NCBI RefSeq assembly: GCF_036825875.1
Contig: NZ_DAISXK010000005.1
Span: forward strand, 37,673 to 101,672
Source of the DNA: Paucihalobacter sp036825875
GTDB lineage: Bacteria; Bacteroidota; Bacteroidia; Flavobacteriales; Flavobacteriaceae
Direction of reading: 5' to 3'
Length of the DNA: 64,000 bases
Shown: positions 34,718 through 44,579 of the stretch, in pieces
How the letters are laid out: the number at the start of each line of letters is the position of its first letter
How positions within the stretch are numbered: position 1 is the stretch's first letter
Made by a program: the position numbers and the translations under genes
The notes under the pieces: model-generated
Databases searched by the model: none
What the model saw: the letters and a program-made list of their open reading frames with translations, nothing else
Told to the model about the DNA's origin: nothing

Positions 34718-37700
34718 ATGAAATACTTTTTTGCTTTCGCATGTACCTTTATATTTTATGGTAGCGCCTTTGGACAGATTATTTTGACACAAACCCACAC
34801 TGAGGCCACAATAGGTCTTGATAGAAAAGCCTTTCTTGGTTTAGGAAATACTTCTGACCATAGTGATGGTTATGCCCATGATTTTACATTACCAACACGC
34901 ACAAATCCTTGTCAAGAGATTACAGGCATAACTGTTGTAATAAATCTTACTGGCTACACCAATAATAATATCTGTCCCCATCCAACACTTTATTACAATC
35001 TATTTTATGGATGTGGCACATACGGTGGAGGTGCAACGTGTTTACCTGCGACTAATTTAATAGCCGAACCAAATTTCCCACCAAATACAAGCCCGCCACC
35101 ATTTAATTTTGGAAATCCATTGGGCAGTCCTCTTAATCCTAATATTGAGCCAGATTTTGGGGATAATTTAAGTATCGACATCATCCCTGTTTCCAATCCT
35201 GGTTGCAATGCCGTGGGTAATGGACATATCAGTTATCAATACACCATAACGGTTACTATTACAGTTGAAGACATACCAAATGTTACCCCAATATTTACGC
35301 AAGTTTCAGAAATATGCGAAGGTGAAACTATAGCCACTCTGCCAACAACATCACAAAATGGTATCACAGGAACTTGGTTGCCTGCCTTAAACAATACAAC
35401 CACCACTGAATACACTTTCTCCCCTGATGCTGGACAATGCGCAACCAACCAAACAATGACCATCACGGTGAGTCCTGCAACAACACCAACTTTTACTCAA
35501 ATACCAGCAGTATGTTCAGGTGAAACCATAGCTACTCTACCAACAACATCACAAAATGGTATCACGGGAACTTGGTCGCCTGCATTAAACAATACAACTA
35601 CAACAGAATACACTTTCACCCCTAACGCTGGGCAATGTGCAAGCAACCAAACAATGACCATCACGGTGAATTCTGCAACAAACCCAACGTTCGCTCAAGT
35701 ACCAGCAGTATGCCAAGGTGAAACCATTGCCGCTCTACCAACAACCTCACAAAATGGTATCACAGGAACTTGGACACCTGCATTAAACAATACAACCACC
35801 ACTGAATACACTTTTACCCCTAACGCAGGGCAATGCGCAAACAATCAAACAATGACCATCACGGTGAACCCTACAACAACCCCAACATTCTCACAAGTAC
35901 CAGCAATTTGCGAAAGTGAAACCATTGCCGCTCTACCAACAACATCACAAAATGGTATCACAGGAACTTGGTCGCCTGCCTTAAACAATACAACCACCAC
36001 TGAATACACTTTCACCCCTAACGCTGGGCAATGCGCAAACAACCAAACAATGACCATCACGGTGAATCTTGCAACAACTCCCACATTCACTCAAGTTCCA
36101 GCAGTATGCGAAGGTGAAACCATAGCCGCTTTACCAACAACCTCACAAAATGGGATCACAGGAACTTGGTCGCCTGCCTTAAATAATACAACCACCACTG
36201 AATACACTTTCACGCGCGATGTTGGGCAATGCGCAAGCAATCAAACTATGACCATCACGGTTAATCCTGCAACAACCCCTACATTCACTCAAGTTCCAGC
36301 AGTATGCCAAGGAGAAACCATAGCCGCTTTGCCAACAACCTCACAAAACGGTATCACTGGAACTTGGTCGCCTTCCTTAAACAATACAACCACTACTGAA
36401 TACACGTTCACTCCTAACGCTGGGCAATGTGCAAGCAACCAAACAATGACCATCACGGTGAACCCTGCAACAACACCAACCTTTACTCAAGTACCTGGAA
36501 TTTGCGAAGGAGAAACCATAGCCGCTCTGCCAACAAACTCGCAAAATGGGATTACAGGAACCTGGTCGCCTGCTTTAGACAATACAGTTACAACAGAATA
36601 CACTTTTACCCCTAACGCAGGGCAATGCGCAAGCAATCAAACAATGACCATCACCGTGAACCCTACAACAACCCCAACATTCACACAAGTACCTGGAATT
36701 TGCGAAGGTGAAACCATAGCCGCTTTGCCAACAACCTCACAAAATGGTATCACAGGAACCTGGTCGCCTGCATTAAACCATACAATTACAACAGAATACA
36801 CTTTCACACCCGATGCTGGACAATGTTCAAGCAATCAAACAATGACCATCACGGTGAACCCTGCAACAACACCAACCTTTACTCAAGTACCAGCCATTTG
36901 TTCAGGTGAAACCATAGCTGCTTTACCAACAACCTCTCAAAATGGTATCACAGGAACTTGGTCGCCTGCCTTAAACAATACAACCACAACAGAATACACT
37001 TTCACTCCTGATGTTGGGCAATGCGCAAGCAATCAAACTATGACCATTACGGTTAATCCTGCAACAATACCAACATTCACACAAGTACCTGGAATTTGCG
37101 AAGGTGAAACTATACCCACTTTGCCAACAACCTCACAAAATGGGATTACAGGAGCTTGGTCGCCTGCCTACAACAATACAACTACAACAGAATATACTTT
37201 TACCCCTGATGCAGGACAATGCGCAAGTAACCAAACAATGACCATTACGGTAAGCCCTGCAAGAACACCTACATTCAATCAAATACCGGCCATATGTTCA
37301 GGAGAAACAATACCAGTATTACCAACAACCTCACAAAATGGTATCACAGGAACTTGGTCGCCTGCATTAAACAATACAACCACTACCGAGTACACTTTCA
37401 CTCCTAACGCCGGACAATGCGCAAGCACCCAAACAATGACAATTGTTGTAAATATGAATACAGCACCGGTTATTTCAGAAGTGAAAACCAATGGCTTCGA
37501 CATAGAAATTTTAACCACAGCAACCGGTGATTTTAGTTATTCAATAGATGGGCAAAATTTTCAATACGGCAATATATTCTATGGTATTCGAGGTGGTAGA
37601 TATAGCATTACCGTTAGGGATAACTCTGGATGTGGTCAAGATGTAGTGTCTCATCTTCACTTTGTAATTCCTAAATTCTTTACGCCCAATAATGACGGGT

Positions 37701-37915
37701 TTAACGACTTTTTTGAAATTAGAGGTATTCAAGAATTTGGCAGTTCAGAGGTTAATATTTTTGACCGCTATGGTAAACTATTAAAAAATTACAGAAATTC
37801 AGCTGTTGTTTGGGATGGAACTTATTTAGGAAATCTGTTGCCCACTAATGATTATTGGTACCAAATTATTGTTGACGGAGAAGAATTTACGGGTCATTTT
37901 ACACTAAAGCGCTAG
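34718..37915 (+). CDS. Large secreted protein of eleven 66-residue repeats, T9SS type B tail
   Basis: A 1065-residue protein. Signal peptide (1-19), a unique N-terminal domain (about 20-185, a beta-sandwich resembling lectin-like modules), then eleven tandem repeats of exactly 66 residues (about 188-913). Each carries one conserved Cys in the pattern VC-x-GETIAALPTTSQNG and a second in AGQC, consistent with a disulfide per repeat. The type B module follows (FVIPKFFTPNNDGFNDFFEI to FTGHFTLKR). The last 150 residues match the neighbour at 31367. Expected to be exported by the type IX system and to form an extended surface fibre. Confidence 0.9.
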   Translation: MKYFFAFACTFIFYGSAFGQIILTQTHTEATIGLDRKAFLGLGNTSDHSDGYAHDFTLPTRTNPCQEITGITVVINLTGYTNNNICPHPTLYYNLFYGCGTYGGGATCLPATNLIAEPNFPPNTSPPPFNFGNPLGSPLNPNIEPDFGDNLSIDIIPVSNPGCNAVGNGHISYQYTITVTITVEDIPNVTPIFTQVSEICEGETIATLPTTSQNGITGTWLPALNNTTTTEYTFSPDAGQCATNQTMTITVSPATTPTFTQIPAVCSGETIATLPTTSQNGITGTWSPALNNTTTTEYTFTPNAGQCASNQTMTITVNSATNPTFAQVPAVCQGETIAALPTTSQNGITGTWTPALNNTTTTEYTFTPNAGQCANNQTMTITVNPTTTPTFSQVPAICESETIAALPTTSQNGITGTWSPALNNTTTTEYTFTPNAGQCANNQTMTITVNLATTPTFTQVPAVCEGETIAALPTTSQNGITGTWSPALNNTTTTEYTFTRDVGQCASNQTMTITVNPATTPTFTQVPAVCQGETIAALPTTSQNGITGTWSPSLNNTTTTEYTFTPNAGQCASNQTMTITVNPATTPTFTQVPGICEGETIAALPTNSQNGITGTWSPALDNTVTTEYTFTPNAGQCASNQTMTITVNPTTTPTFTQVPGICEGETIAALPTTSQNGITGTWSPALNHTITTEYTFTPDAGQCSSNQTMTITVNPATTPTFTQVPAICSGETIAALPTTSQNGITGTWSPALNNTTTTEYTFTPDVGQCASNQTMTITVNPATIPTFTQVPGICEGETIPTLPTTSQNGITGAWSPAYNNTTTTEYTFTPDAGQCASNQTMTITVSPARTPTFNQIPAICSGETIPVLPTTSQNGITGTWSPALNNTTTTEYTFTPNAGQCASTQTMTIVVNMNTAPVISEVKTNGFDIEILTTATGDFSYSIDGQNFQYGNIFYGIRGGRYSITVRDNSGCGQDVVSHLHFVIPKFFTPNNDGFNDFFEIRGIQEFGSSEVNIFDRYGKLLKNYRNSAVVWDGTYLGNLLPTNDYWYQIIVDGEEFTGHFTLKR
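35283..37460 (+). repeat. Eleven in-phase tandem repeats of 198 bp
   Basis: The anchor AAACAATGAC recurs at 35451 and then every 198 bases (checked at 35649 and 37431), so there are eleven units without any indel. Units differ by scattered substitutions, and some pairs are nearly identical. Confidence 0.92.
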
Positions 37916-38025
37916 ATGATTGATTTTTGTTTAACGAAAATGTAACATCAAATGTCATCAATAGAATAATTAGCTCATCTTAAAAAGTTAATTTCGCGCT
38001 GGCAAATCTTTAATCATATATCTTT

Positions 38026-39222
38026 TTGAAGGAGCTTTATCTTTTTTTTAAATCCGAATACAAAAATGTTGGATTTGGTTACACCTTAACCTTCTTATCT
38101 AGTTTTGGGCAAACCTTTCTTATTTCACTATATGTGCCCGAAATTTTGCAGGTGTTCAGTATCAGTAATGGTGTTTTTGGAGGAATTTACGCGTTTGCAA
38201 CCATTATTGCTTCATTTATTATGCTTACCGTTGGTCATAATATAGACCACAAACCTGTAAAACAGGTAACCATGGTAACCACTATTGGAATGGCTATTTC
38301 TACGCTTATTTTGGGATTTTCTCATTACAGTTTAATTATTTTAATAATGGCATTAATTGGGCTGCGACTTACAGGTCAAGGTTTAATGAGCCATATCAGC
38401 TTAACGGTGATGTCGAGACAGTATACTAGCAATCGTGGCAAAGCATTGAGTATTGCCATGCTGGGTTACTCTGTAGGTGAGGCTGTTCTACCCTTAATTT
38501 TATCCATTATTATAGTGACTTACAATTACGAAGTGAGTGCTTGGGTATGCGCTTTGTTTTTAGGATTTTATATAGTAAGATTATATTTTCAAGATTTATC
38601 AAGATTGAATGAGCAAAGCAATCTGAACCATAAACCAACCGCAAAAGCTTTAATAGGAGATTATTCGACCTTATTTAAAGATAAATTTTTCTGGATTTTA
38701 ATACCCGCAACTTTTACGCTTGGATTTGTATTTACCGCAGTATTTTTCTATCAATATGTATTTGTGGAACAAAAAGGTTGGTCCGTAGCTTTATATGCTA
38801 GTTTTTTCACCGCCTATGCTGTTAGCAGATTTTTATTTTCAATTTTAGCAGGTATCTGGGTAGATAAATATACTGCTAAAAAGCTGTTTAGAATCTATAT
38901 GATACCACTCATTTTAGGCTTGATTCCATTCGCTTTTGTCAATCATATTTTTGGAGCTTTGGCGTTTTTAGTGCTTTCAGGTTGTACCATGGGTTTGGCA
39001 GGAACGGTTAAAACAGCCCTTTTAGCAGAATTGTTTGGGACCGAGAAACTTGGCGCCATCCGAAGTTTATTTACCATGATTATGGTAATCAGCACCGCTC
39101 TTGGTCCGTTGTTGGTTGGGATTTTAATGGATATGAACTTAGATTTGAAATGGATTATTTCAATCTTGATCGCAATGTTGTTAGTGGTATTTGTAAATGC
39201 ACAGCGAATTGCGAAAGCTTAA
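38026..39222 (+). CDS. MFS-family transporter
   Basis: Inner-membrane carrier of 398 residues with twelve hydrophobic helices and a central basic loop. An MFS-type segment is RLTGQGLMSHISLTVMSRQY, and the second half has the matching WVDKYTAKKLF. The start is TTG at 38026 (MKELYLFFKSEYKN); no ATG lies upstream or in the first 60 codons. Substrate unknown. It is alone on its strand; the convergent XRE gene ends 37 bp downstream. Confidence 0.85.
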   Translation: MKELYLFFKSEYKNVGFGYTLTFLSSFGQTFLISLYVPEILQVFSISNGVFGGIYAFATIIASFIMLTVGHNIDHKPVKQVTMVTTIGMAISTLILGFSHYSLIILIMALIGLRLTGQGLMSHISLTVMSRQYTSNRGKALSIAMLGYSVGEAVLPLILSIIIVTYNYEVSAWVCALFLGFYIVRLYFQDLSRLNEQSNLNHKPTAKALIGDYSTLFKDKFFWILIPATFTLGFVFTAVFFYQYVFVEQKGWSVALYASFFTAYAVSRFLFSILAGIWVDKYTAKKLFRIYMIPLILGLIPFAFVNHIFGALAFLVLSGCTMGLAGTVKTALLAELFGTEKLGAIRSLFTMIMVISTALGPLLVGILMDMNLDLKWIISILIAMLLVVFVNAQRIAKA

Positions 39223-39259
39223 GGCGTTTTTTTTAAATCCGAATATTTTAATTGATTTA

Positions 39260-40066
39260 CTAATCATTGTTTTTCAGTTTTTCGATCACCGTATAAAGCA
39301 AAATCAGCTCCATAATTATAACTATTACCATAAAAATATAGCCAATCCAGGCTAAAACAACAGTTGCAAACATTAGCGACATTACAATTTCAAGTACCCC
39401 GGTTAAAGTTGCCAAGTTTCCCAAACTTTTATTTAGCTGAATAATGCCAACGCCAAATACAATGCCTACCGAACCAAATAAAACAGACATGATTATAATA
39501 TAGTTTTCATTGATAAATTCTGTATATAATGAAATGATATCAAAGCTATAAAGTAATACGGAAAGCAGTATAAATCCAATGGAAGCAAACTTTATCAAGT
39601 TATTATTAAGTAATTTGCCAAGGGTGAAATAACCATATGTGAAAATAATAAATGTTACACAAGCAAATATTTTCAAAACCACATAAATACTGTTTGAATA
39701 AAGCATAGTGTTTTCGAACCAGCGACTCCAATCAGCAGGAACTTCAAAAAACCCAAGAAGAAAATATAGAACTCCAAAAACAATTGCAATCCTCAAAATT
39801 TTAATTGATCTTAAAATTTCTTCAGAACCATTAATCTTTAAATGATTTTTAAAATGTCTGAGTGATTCAGATTTAATTTTTTCTAAATCATAGCCTAATA
39901 CTTCTAAGATGGTTTTAACAGTGTAAGGTCGTGGAGTCACTTCTCCCGATTCTATGCGCTGAATGGTGCGCACACTTATGTTACATTTTTCTACCAACTC
40001 TTCTTGAGTGAGTCCTTGTTGTGTTCTAAGATCAAGAATGATCTTTCCTAATTCTGGCTGTTTCAT
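39260..40066 (-). CDS. XRE-family regulator with C-terminal membrane domain
   Basis: A 268-residue protein. An N-terminal helix-turn-helix (LGKIILDLRTQQGLTQEELVEKCNISVRTIQRIESGEVTPRP, residues 6-50) is fused to five or six hydrophobic helices (from about 90). Such membrane-tethered XRE proteins occur in many Flavobacteriia, and their signals are unknown. Its gene lies 200 bp downstream of the isoaspartyl peptidase on the same strand, with no convincing -7 box between them on that strand. Confidence 0.85.
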   Translation of the reverse strand: MKQPELGKIILDLRTQQGLTQEELVEKCNISVRTIQRIESGEVTPRPYTVKTILEVLGYDLEKIKSESLRHFKNHLKINGSEEILRSIKILRIAIVFGVLYFLLGFFEVPADWSRWFENTMLYSNSIYVVLKIFACVTFIIFTYGYFTLGKLLNNNLIKFASIGFILLSVLLYSFDIISLYTEFINENYIIIMSVLFGSVGIVFGVGIIQLNKSLGNLATLTGVLEIVMSLMFATVVLAWIGYIFMVIVIIMELILLYTVIEKLKNND

Positions 40067-40269
40067 CTGTTCGGATTTTTATTGATAAAACAATACTACA
40101 TCTGGAAATTTAAATGCACAATTATTTAAAAGGTATTTCACCCGACATTTACATGACATTTGCTTTTTTCCAGTTTTGGAACTTTAAAAATAGTTTAAAG
40201 GGGTTAACAATAACCTTGAAAATCAGTATCTTTTACTTATGCTTGTAAATTTGTAGTCGGATTCAGAAT

Positions 40270-41337
40270 TTACTCTTCATTCTCCTTATAAATACCAATC
40301 CGAAGCGCTTCGTTCGATTTTATGGAAGCTCTGTACATTCCAGCCGTATTAAATTCCATAGTGATATTACCATCTTTATCAACTGCTACAATACCGCCAT
40401 CGCCACCCAGATTGGCCACTTTTTCCTGTATCACAATGCGAGCCGCTTCTTGCAAACTCAAGCCTTTATATTCCATAAGTGCCGAAATATCGTGTGCCAC
40501 CATAGCTCTTATAAAATATTCGCCCCAACCAGTGCTAGACACTGCGCAAGTTTCGTTATTGGCATAAGTACCAGCGCCAATAATGGGTGCGTCTCCAATG
40601 CGTCCCCAGCGTTTGTTGGTCATACCACCAGTTGATGTGCCAGCCGCTAAGTTGCCGTTTTTGTCTAAGGCAGCGCAGCCAACAGTACCAAATTTGTAGT
40701 CTTTCAATTCATTGTCATAATAAACTGATTTGGCATCATGGTCCAGCTCAGTTTTTTCACGGTCTTTAATTTTTTGTAGCGAATTGAATCTGCCTTCTGT
40801 AAAGAAATAACTAGGGTCAACTAGTTCCAAACCTTGTTCTTCAGCAAAACTTTCGGCACCTTTCCCGGCAAGCATCACATGTTCAGAATTGTCCATCACT
40901 GCACGTGCCAAATCAATAGGGTATTTTACATTGGTCACACCTGCGATAGCGCCTGCATTTAAGGTTTTTCCATCCATCACAGAGGCATCTAATTCGTTGG
41001 TTTCAGCATTCGTAAAAACGGCACCTTTACCTGCATTAAATAATGGAGAATCTTCCATAACATTAATGGTCTTGGTCACAGCTTCCATACTTGTACCACC
41101 ATTTTTTAATATATCGTGTCCTACCATAATGGCTTCTTCAAGCTTGGCTTTATAAGCAGCTTCTCTTTCGGGAGTCATATTTTCTTTTAGAATAGTGCCC
41201 GCACCGCCATGAATAACAATAGCAAATTCCGGGTTTTCTAAGATTTCATTTTCAGTAGTTGGTATTTCATTTTTTTCCTCTTTACAAGAAGAAATTAAAA
41301 AGGTAATACAAATCAAGGTGAGTAAGAGTTTTGGCAT
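40270..41337 (-). CDS. Isoaspartyl peptidase/L-asparaginase, lipoprotein
   Basis: A 355-residue Ntn-hydrolase of the plant-type asparaginase family. The N-terminal lipobox LLTLICITFLISSC marks it as a periplasm-facing lipoprotein, anchored at Cys17 or Cys18. The precursor is cleaved before the nucleophile threonine in KFGTVGCAALDKNG. Substrate residues lie in AAGTSTGGMTNKRWGRIGDAPIIGAGTYA. It degrades isoaspartyl dipeptides and some asparagine. It starts 115 bp from the divergent aldehyde dehydrogenase gene. Confidence 0.93.
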   Translation of the reverse strand: MPKLLLTLICITFLISSCKEEKNEIPTTENEILENPEFAIVIHGGAGTILKENMTPEREAAYKAKLEEAIMVGHDILKNGGTSMEAVTKTINVMEDSPLFNAGKGAVFTNAETNELDASVMDGKTLNAGAIAGVTNVKYPIDLARAVMDNSEHVMLAGKGAESFAEEQGLELVDPSYFFTEGRFNSLQKIKDREKTELDHDAKSVYYDNELKDYKFGTVGCAALDKNGNLAAGTSTGGMTNKRWGRIGDAPIIGAGTYANNETCAVSSTGWGEYFIRAMVAHDISALMEYKGLSLQEAARIVIQEKVANLGGDGGIVAVDKDGNITMEFNTAGMYRASIKSNEALRIGIYKENEE

Positions 41338-41452
41338 GTTTTAAGGTTGTTTTTAAAGCCCTAAGTTAATACTTTATTGCGAAATCCTCAGTAAAAGCGC
41401 ATATAAATTAGTATCTTCGCAATCACAACATTAATTTAAAAAAACAATCAAT

Positions 41453-43006
41453 ATGCAAGCAGTTGCAACAGACTTTGGAATTCAAAAAGCCCTTGACGCC
41501 CTTGGGATACAATCTATAAATCACGGCAGTTCTACCGGTTCGGAATGGTTCGCGAATGGTGAAACTATTGAAAGTATTTCACCCGTAGACGGCAAGCTGA
41601 TTGCCAGCGTGAAGTTAACCACAAAAGAAGATTACAATAAGGTAATGACCGCCGCTACTTCTGCCTTTTCAACTTGGAAAATGATGCCAGCTCCGCAGCG
41701 CGGTGAAATCGTAAGACAGTTTGGTGATAAATTACGTGAACTTAAAGAACCACTTGGTAAATTGGTGTCTTATGAAATGGGTAAAAGCTATCAAGAAGGC
41801 TTAGGCGAAGTTCAAGAAATGATAGACATTTGTGATTTTGCGGTCGGTTTGTCCCGACAGTTACACGGTTTAACGATGCACAGTGAGCGACCAGGACACA
41901 GGATGTACGAACAATACCATTCTTTAGGTGTAGTAGGCATTATTTCAGCATTTAATTTTCCAGTTGCTGTTTGGGCATGGAATACTGCTTTAGCTTGGGT
42001 TTGTGGCGATGTGTGTGTTTGGAAACCTAGTGAAAAAACACCGCTTTGTGGCGTGGCTTGCCAGCATATTGCAGCGCAAGTGTTTAAAGACAATAATCTT
42101 CCGGAAGGAATTTCTTGTTTGATAAACGGCGATTATCGTGTGGGTGAATTTATGACGAAAGATACCCGTATTCCGTTAATTTCAGCAACTGGCTCAACCC
42201 GAATGGGCAAAATTGTAGCACAAGAAGTAGCTGGCAGATTGGGGAGGTCTCTACTTGAATTAGGTGGTAACAATGCCATCATTGTAACTCCAGATGCCGA
42301 TATTAAAATGACCGTAATTGGTGCCGTATTTGGTGCGGTTGGTACTTGCGGACAACGCTGTACTTCAACCCGCCGCTTAATTATTCATGATAGTATATAC
42401 GATAAGGTTAAAAATGCAATAGTCGATGCTTACAAACAATTGCGCATCGGTAATCCACTAGATGAAAATAATCATGTTGGACCACTTATAGATACCGATG
42501 CAGTAAAAATGTACCAACAGGCTTTAGAGCAAGTAGTGGCCGAAGGCGGCACTATTTTGGTTGAAGGTGGTGTGCTATCAGGTGAAGGCTTTGACAGTGG
42601 CTGCTATGTAAAACCAGCTATTGCTGAAGGTAAACCAAATTTTAAAATTGTGCAACACGAAACATTCGCTCCTGTTTTATACTTGCTTAAATATTCAGGC
42701 GAAGTAGATAATGCTATTGCCATTCAAAATGGAGTAGCACAAGGGTTGTCCTCTGCAATTATGACTAACAACTTACGTGAGGCCGAACGATTTTTATCCG
42801 TTGCTGGTAGCGATTGTGGTATTGCCAATGTAAATATTGGTACCTCAGGAGCAGAAATTGGTGGTGCTTTTGGTGGTGAAAAAGAAACTGGTGGCGGTCG
42901 TGAGTCTGGAAGTGATGCATGGAAAGTTTATATGCGCCGTCAAACCAATACTATAAATTATACAACTAGCCTGCCATTGGCACAAGGGATTAAATTTGAT
43001 TTGTAG
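41453..43006 (+). CDS. Aldehyde dehydrogenase, ALDH7/AmaB-like (L-aminoadipate-semialdehyde dehydrogenase)
   Basis: Cytosolic NAD+-dependent dehydrogenase of 517 residues. The nucleophile cysteine lies in GTCGQRCTSTRRLIIHD, the general-base glutamate in LLELGGNNAI, and the NAD loop in SATGSTRMGKIVAQEV. The ALDH7-type patterns NFPVAVWAWNTALAWVCGDVCVWKPSEKTPL and GGAFGGEKETGGGRESGSDAWK mark it as an antiquitin/AmaB relative. These oxidise the semialdehyde formed in lysine breakdown. No other lysine-catabolic genes are nearby. Confidence 0.93.
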   Translation: MQAVATDFGIQKALDALGIQSINHGSSTGSEWFANGETIESISPVDGKLIASVKLTTKEDYNKVMTAATSAFSTWKMMPAPQRGEIVRQFGDKLRELKEPLGKLVSYEMGKSYQEGLGEVQEMIDICDFAVGLSRQLHGLTMHSERPGHRMYEQYHSLGVVGIISAFNFPVAVWAWNTALAWVCGDVCVWKPSEKTPLCGVACQHIAAQVFKDNNLPEGISCLINGDYRVGEFMTKDTRIPLISATGSTRMGKIVAQEVAGRLGRSLLELGGNNAIIVTPDADIKMTVIGAVFGAVGTCGQRCTSTRRLIIHDSIYDKVKNAIVDAYKQLRIGNPLDENNHVGPLIDTDAVKMYQQALEQVVAEGGTILVEGGVLSGEGFDSGCYVKPAIAEGKPNFKIVQHETFAPVLYLLKYSGEVDNAIAIQNGVAQGLSSAIMTNNLREAERFLSVAGSDCGIANVNIGTSGAEIGGAFGGEKETGGGRESGSDAWKVYMRRQTNTINYTTSLPLAQGIKFDL

Positions 43007-43078
43007 ATTACTTAGTTAATCTTATAATATTTAAGAAGTTTCTACCTTGAGGATAGTTTACCTCAAATAGAATTTAAA

Positions 43079-43112
43079 TGAAAAAGCCATATTATTTAAT
43101 GTGGCTTTTTTC
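43079..43112 (+). terminator. Rho-independent terminator
   Basis: Stem AAAAAGCCA/TGGCTTTTT (43081-43089 with 43102-43110) with flanking ATG/CAT symmetry and a T run, 70 bases after the dehydrogenase stop. Confidence 0.85.
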
Positions 43113-43169
43113 ATTTAAAAGTTTACGCAACCTTTATATTATAATTCCATCTATAGTATAAAATTGCCA

Positions 43170-43883
43170 ATGGGAATAGCCATCAAACTTCTTAAATTTT
43201 TCTGTTTACTCCTTTTAATAGGTTGTCAGCCTAAAGAATTCGAAGAAAATACCAGAATACGCGTTTTAGGAACCGTCGTGAATCAAAACAATGTAGCAAT
43301 TGAAAATGCTTCTGTAAATATCTTTACTGATGATGAGGTTGGTAGTATTATTAATTTTTTTCCCGGCGTTCCAACGTTTAATCAAATTTTTAATTTAGGA
43401 AGTACAAACACAAATCAATCGGGGGAATTTTCAATAGTATCGCTGTTAAATAGAAGTAATAATTTTTTAGTTTCTGTAGAGAAGGATGAGAATTATGCGC
43501 CATATCTTTTTAAAACAAACGTATTTGACTATACACCCGATAACTTGACTGTAGACTTAAATACAATCACACTTAAAGAAAAGTTTAGCTTTGATTTAGT
43601 CATAAATAATCAAAATCCATCCTCAACTATTGCCGTTGCCCTAAATTATGAAATACCATTCTGTGCCGAGGTTTATGAAGAAGGAACCCTGCAAGAAAAT
43701 TTATCTAATTGTTATCCTTCTCAAGAATTAACTGTGAGTTTACAAGGGGAAGATTTTTCTAAAAGTTTTATAAGCACGGCTGGGAGCAGCATTCAAATAA
43801 GTTATTCTGTAAATAATCAACCAGAAATAGTTGAGACAATCAACCTTAATCCGTCAGAAAATGTTTTTACAATTACCTATTAA
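43170..43883 (+). CDS. Lipoprotein with carboxypeptidase-like beta-sandwich
   Basis: A 237-residue lipoprotein with lipobox LLLLIGC (Cys19) after a hydrophobic signal. A CarbopepD_reg-like beta-sandwich follows (RVLGTVVNQNNVAIENASVNIFTDDEVG..). The ATG at 43170 is preferred over a TTG two codons upstream. It overlaps the next gene by 23 bp. It probably sits on the outer-membrane inner face and works with the following barrel-like protein. Specific function unknown. Confidence 0.75.
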   Translation: MGIAIKLLKFFCLLLLIGCQPKEFEENTRIRVLGTVVNQNNVAIENASVNIFTDDEVGSIINFFPGVPTFNQIFNLGSTNTNQSGEFSIVSLLNRSNNFLVSVEKDENYAPYLFKTNVFDYTPDNLTVDLNTITLKEKFSFDLVINNQNPSSTIAVALNYEIPFCAEVYEEGTLQENLSNCYPSQELTVSLQGEDFSKSFISTAGSSIQISYSVNNQPEIVETINLNPSENVFTITY

Positions 43884-44535
43884 AACACTTATTTTTTTCC
43901 TTTTTGCTTCAGCCATTTGTTTGGGTCAAAATGATGTTGAGGTTATAGAAACCGAGGATAAGCCAAAGATAACTAAAACCTTCTATTCCTATAATTTTCA
44001 ATATTTTATTCCGCAAACATTTGGGGATAATGCCTTGGCAAAAGGCACAAAAGGCATTGGCGGCATAAACCTTAAGCTTCAATTAGGAATTTATAAAGGT
44101 TTTTTTGTTGGTGGTAACCTGGGAGCTGCTTATTTAGAAGTTACCAATCCGGAAATCGTCGGCAACTACAAAAAATCGACAGTTACTAATAATTACTTAT
44201 TTTTTGGTTATGAATACTATGTTTCCGAAAGATTCAAGCTTGGATTAAGTGCAGCACCTTTTGCTAAAACAACTTATAAAAATAAAATATTTGATGCTTC
44301 GGAAGGCAGACAATACGATACTGGAACATTTTTTAATATTGAATTTTATGCTGACTATAAATTATCCAAACAATTGGCAGTTTTTGTAAGTTATACCTAT
44401 AGAAAGGACAAATTAAATATTGTTGCACCTATTGAAGATCAATCACAATTTAACTCATCTCAATTTAACCACTTCGGAATTGGTGTGAAATTGTGTTTTG
44501 GAAACTTTGATATCGTAAGTGCATTTCTAAAATAA
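43861..44535 (+). CDS. Predicted outer-membrane beta-barrel protein
   Basis: A 224-residue protein with a signal peptide (about 1-21, ending CLGQ). An alternating aromatic/hydrophobic strand pattern (NFQYFIPQTFGDNALAKG, YKGFFVGGNLGAAY, FFGYEYYVSERFKLGLSA) ends GIGVKLCFGNFDIVSAFLK. This is an eight-strand barrel type common in Bacteroidota. ATG at 43861 lies 23 bp inside the previous gene, so translation is coupled. A longer frame starting at 43831 would put a charged stretch before the signal peptide and is less likely. Confidence 0.72.
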   Translation: MFLQLPIKTLIFFLFASAICLGQNDVEVIETEDKPKITKTFYSYNFQYFIPQTFGDNALAKGTKGIGGINLKLQLGIYKGFFVGGNLGAAYLEVTNPEIVGNYKKSTVTNNYLFFGYEYYVSERFKLGLSAAPFAKTTYKNKIFDASEGRQYDTGTFFNIEFYADYKLSKQLAVFVSYTYRKDKLNIVAPIEDQSQFNSSQFNHFGIGVKLCFGNFDIVSAFLK

Positions 44536-44579
44536 TTAACTTTCGTGTAATTATTATCTTTAATTAAATAAATTAATAC

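Noticed and set aside
35283..37460. CRISPR-like repeat array
   Set aside because: The 198-bp period keeps the reading frame, has no unique spacers, and encodes a protein repeat.
40247..40254. TAAATTTG promoter box on the plus strand
   Set aside because: It faces into the 3' end of the isoaspartyl peptidase gene with no gene behind it; most likely chance in AT-rich DNA.
40322..41155. Several plus-strand open frames antisense to the isoaspartyl peptidase
   Set aside because: They lack family features and follow the third-position pattern of the real minus-strand gene.
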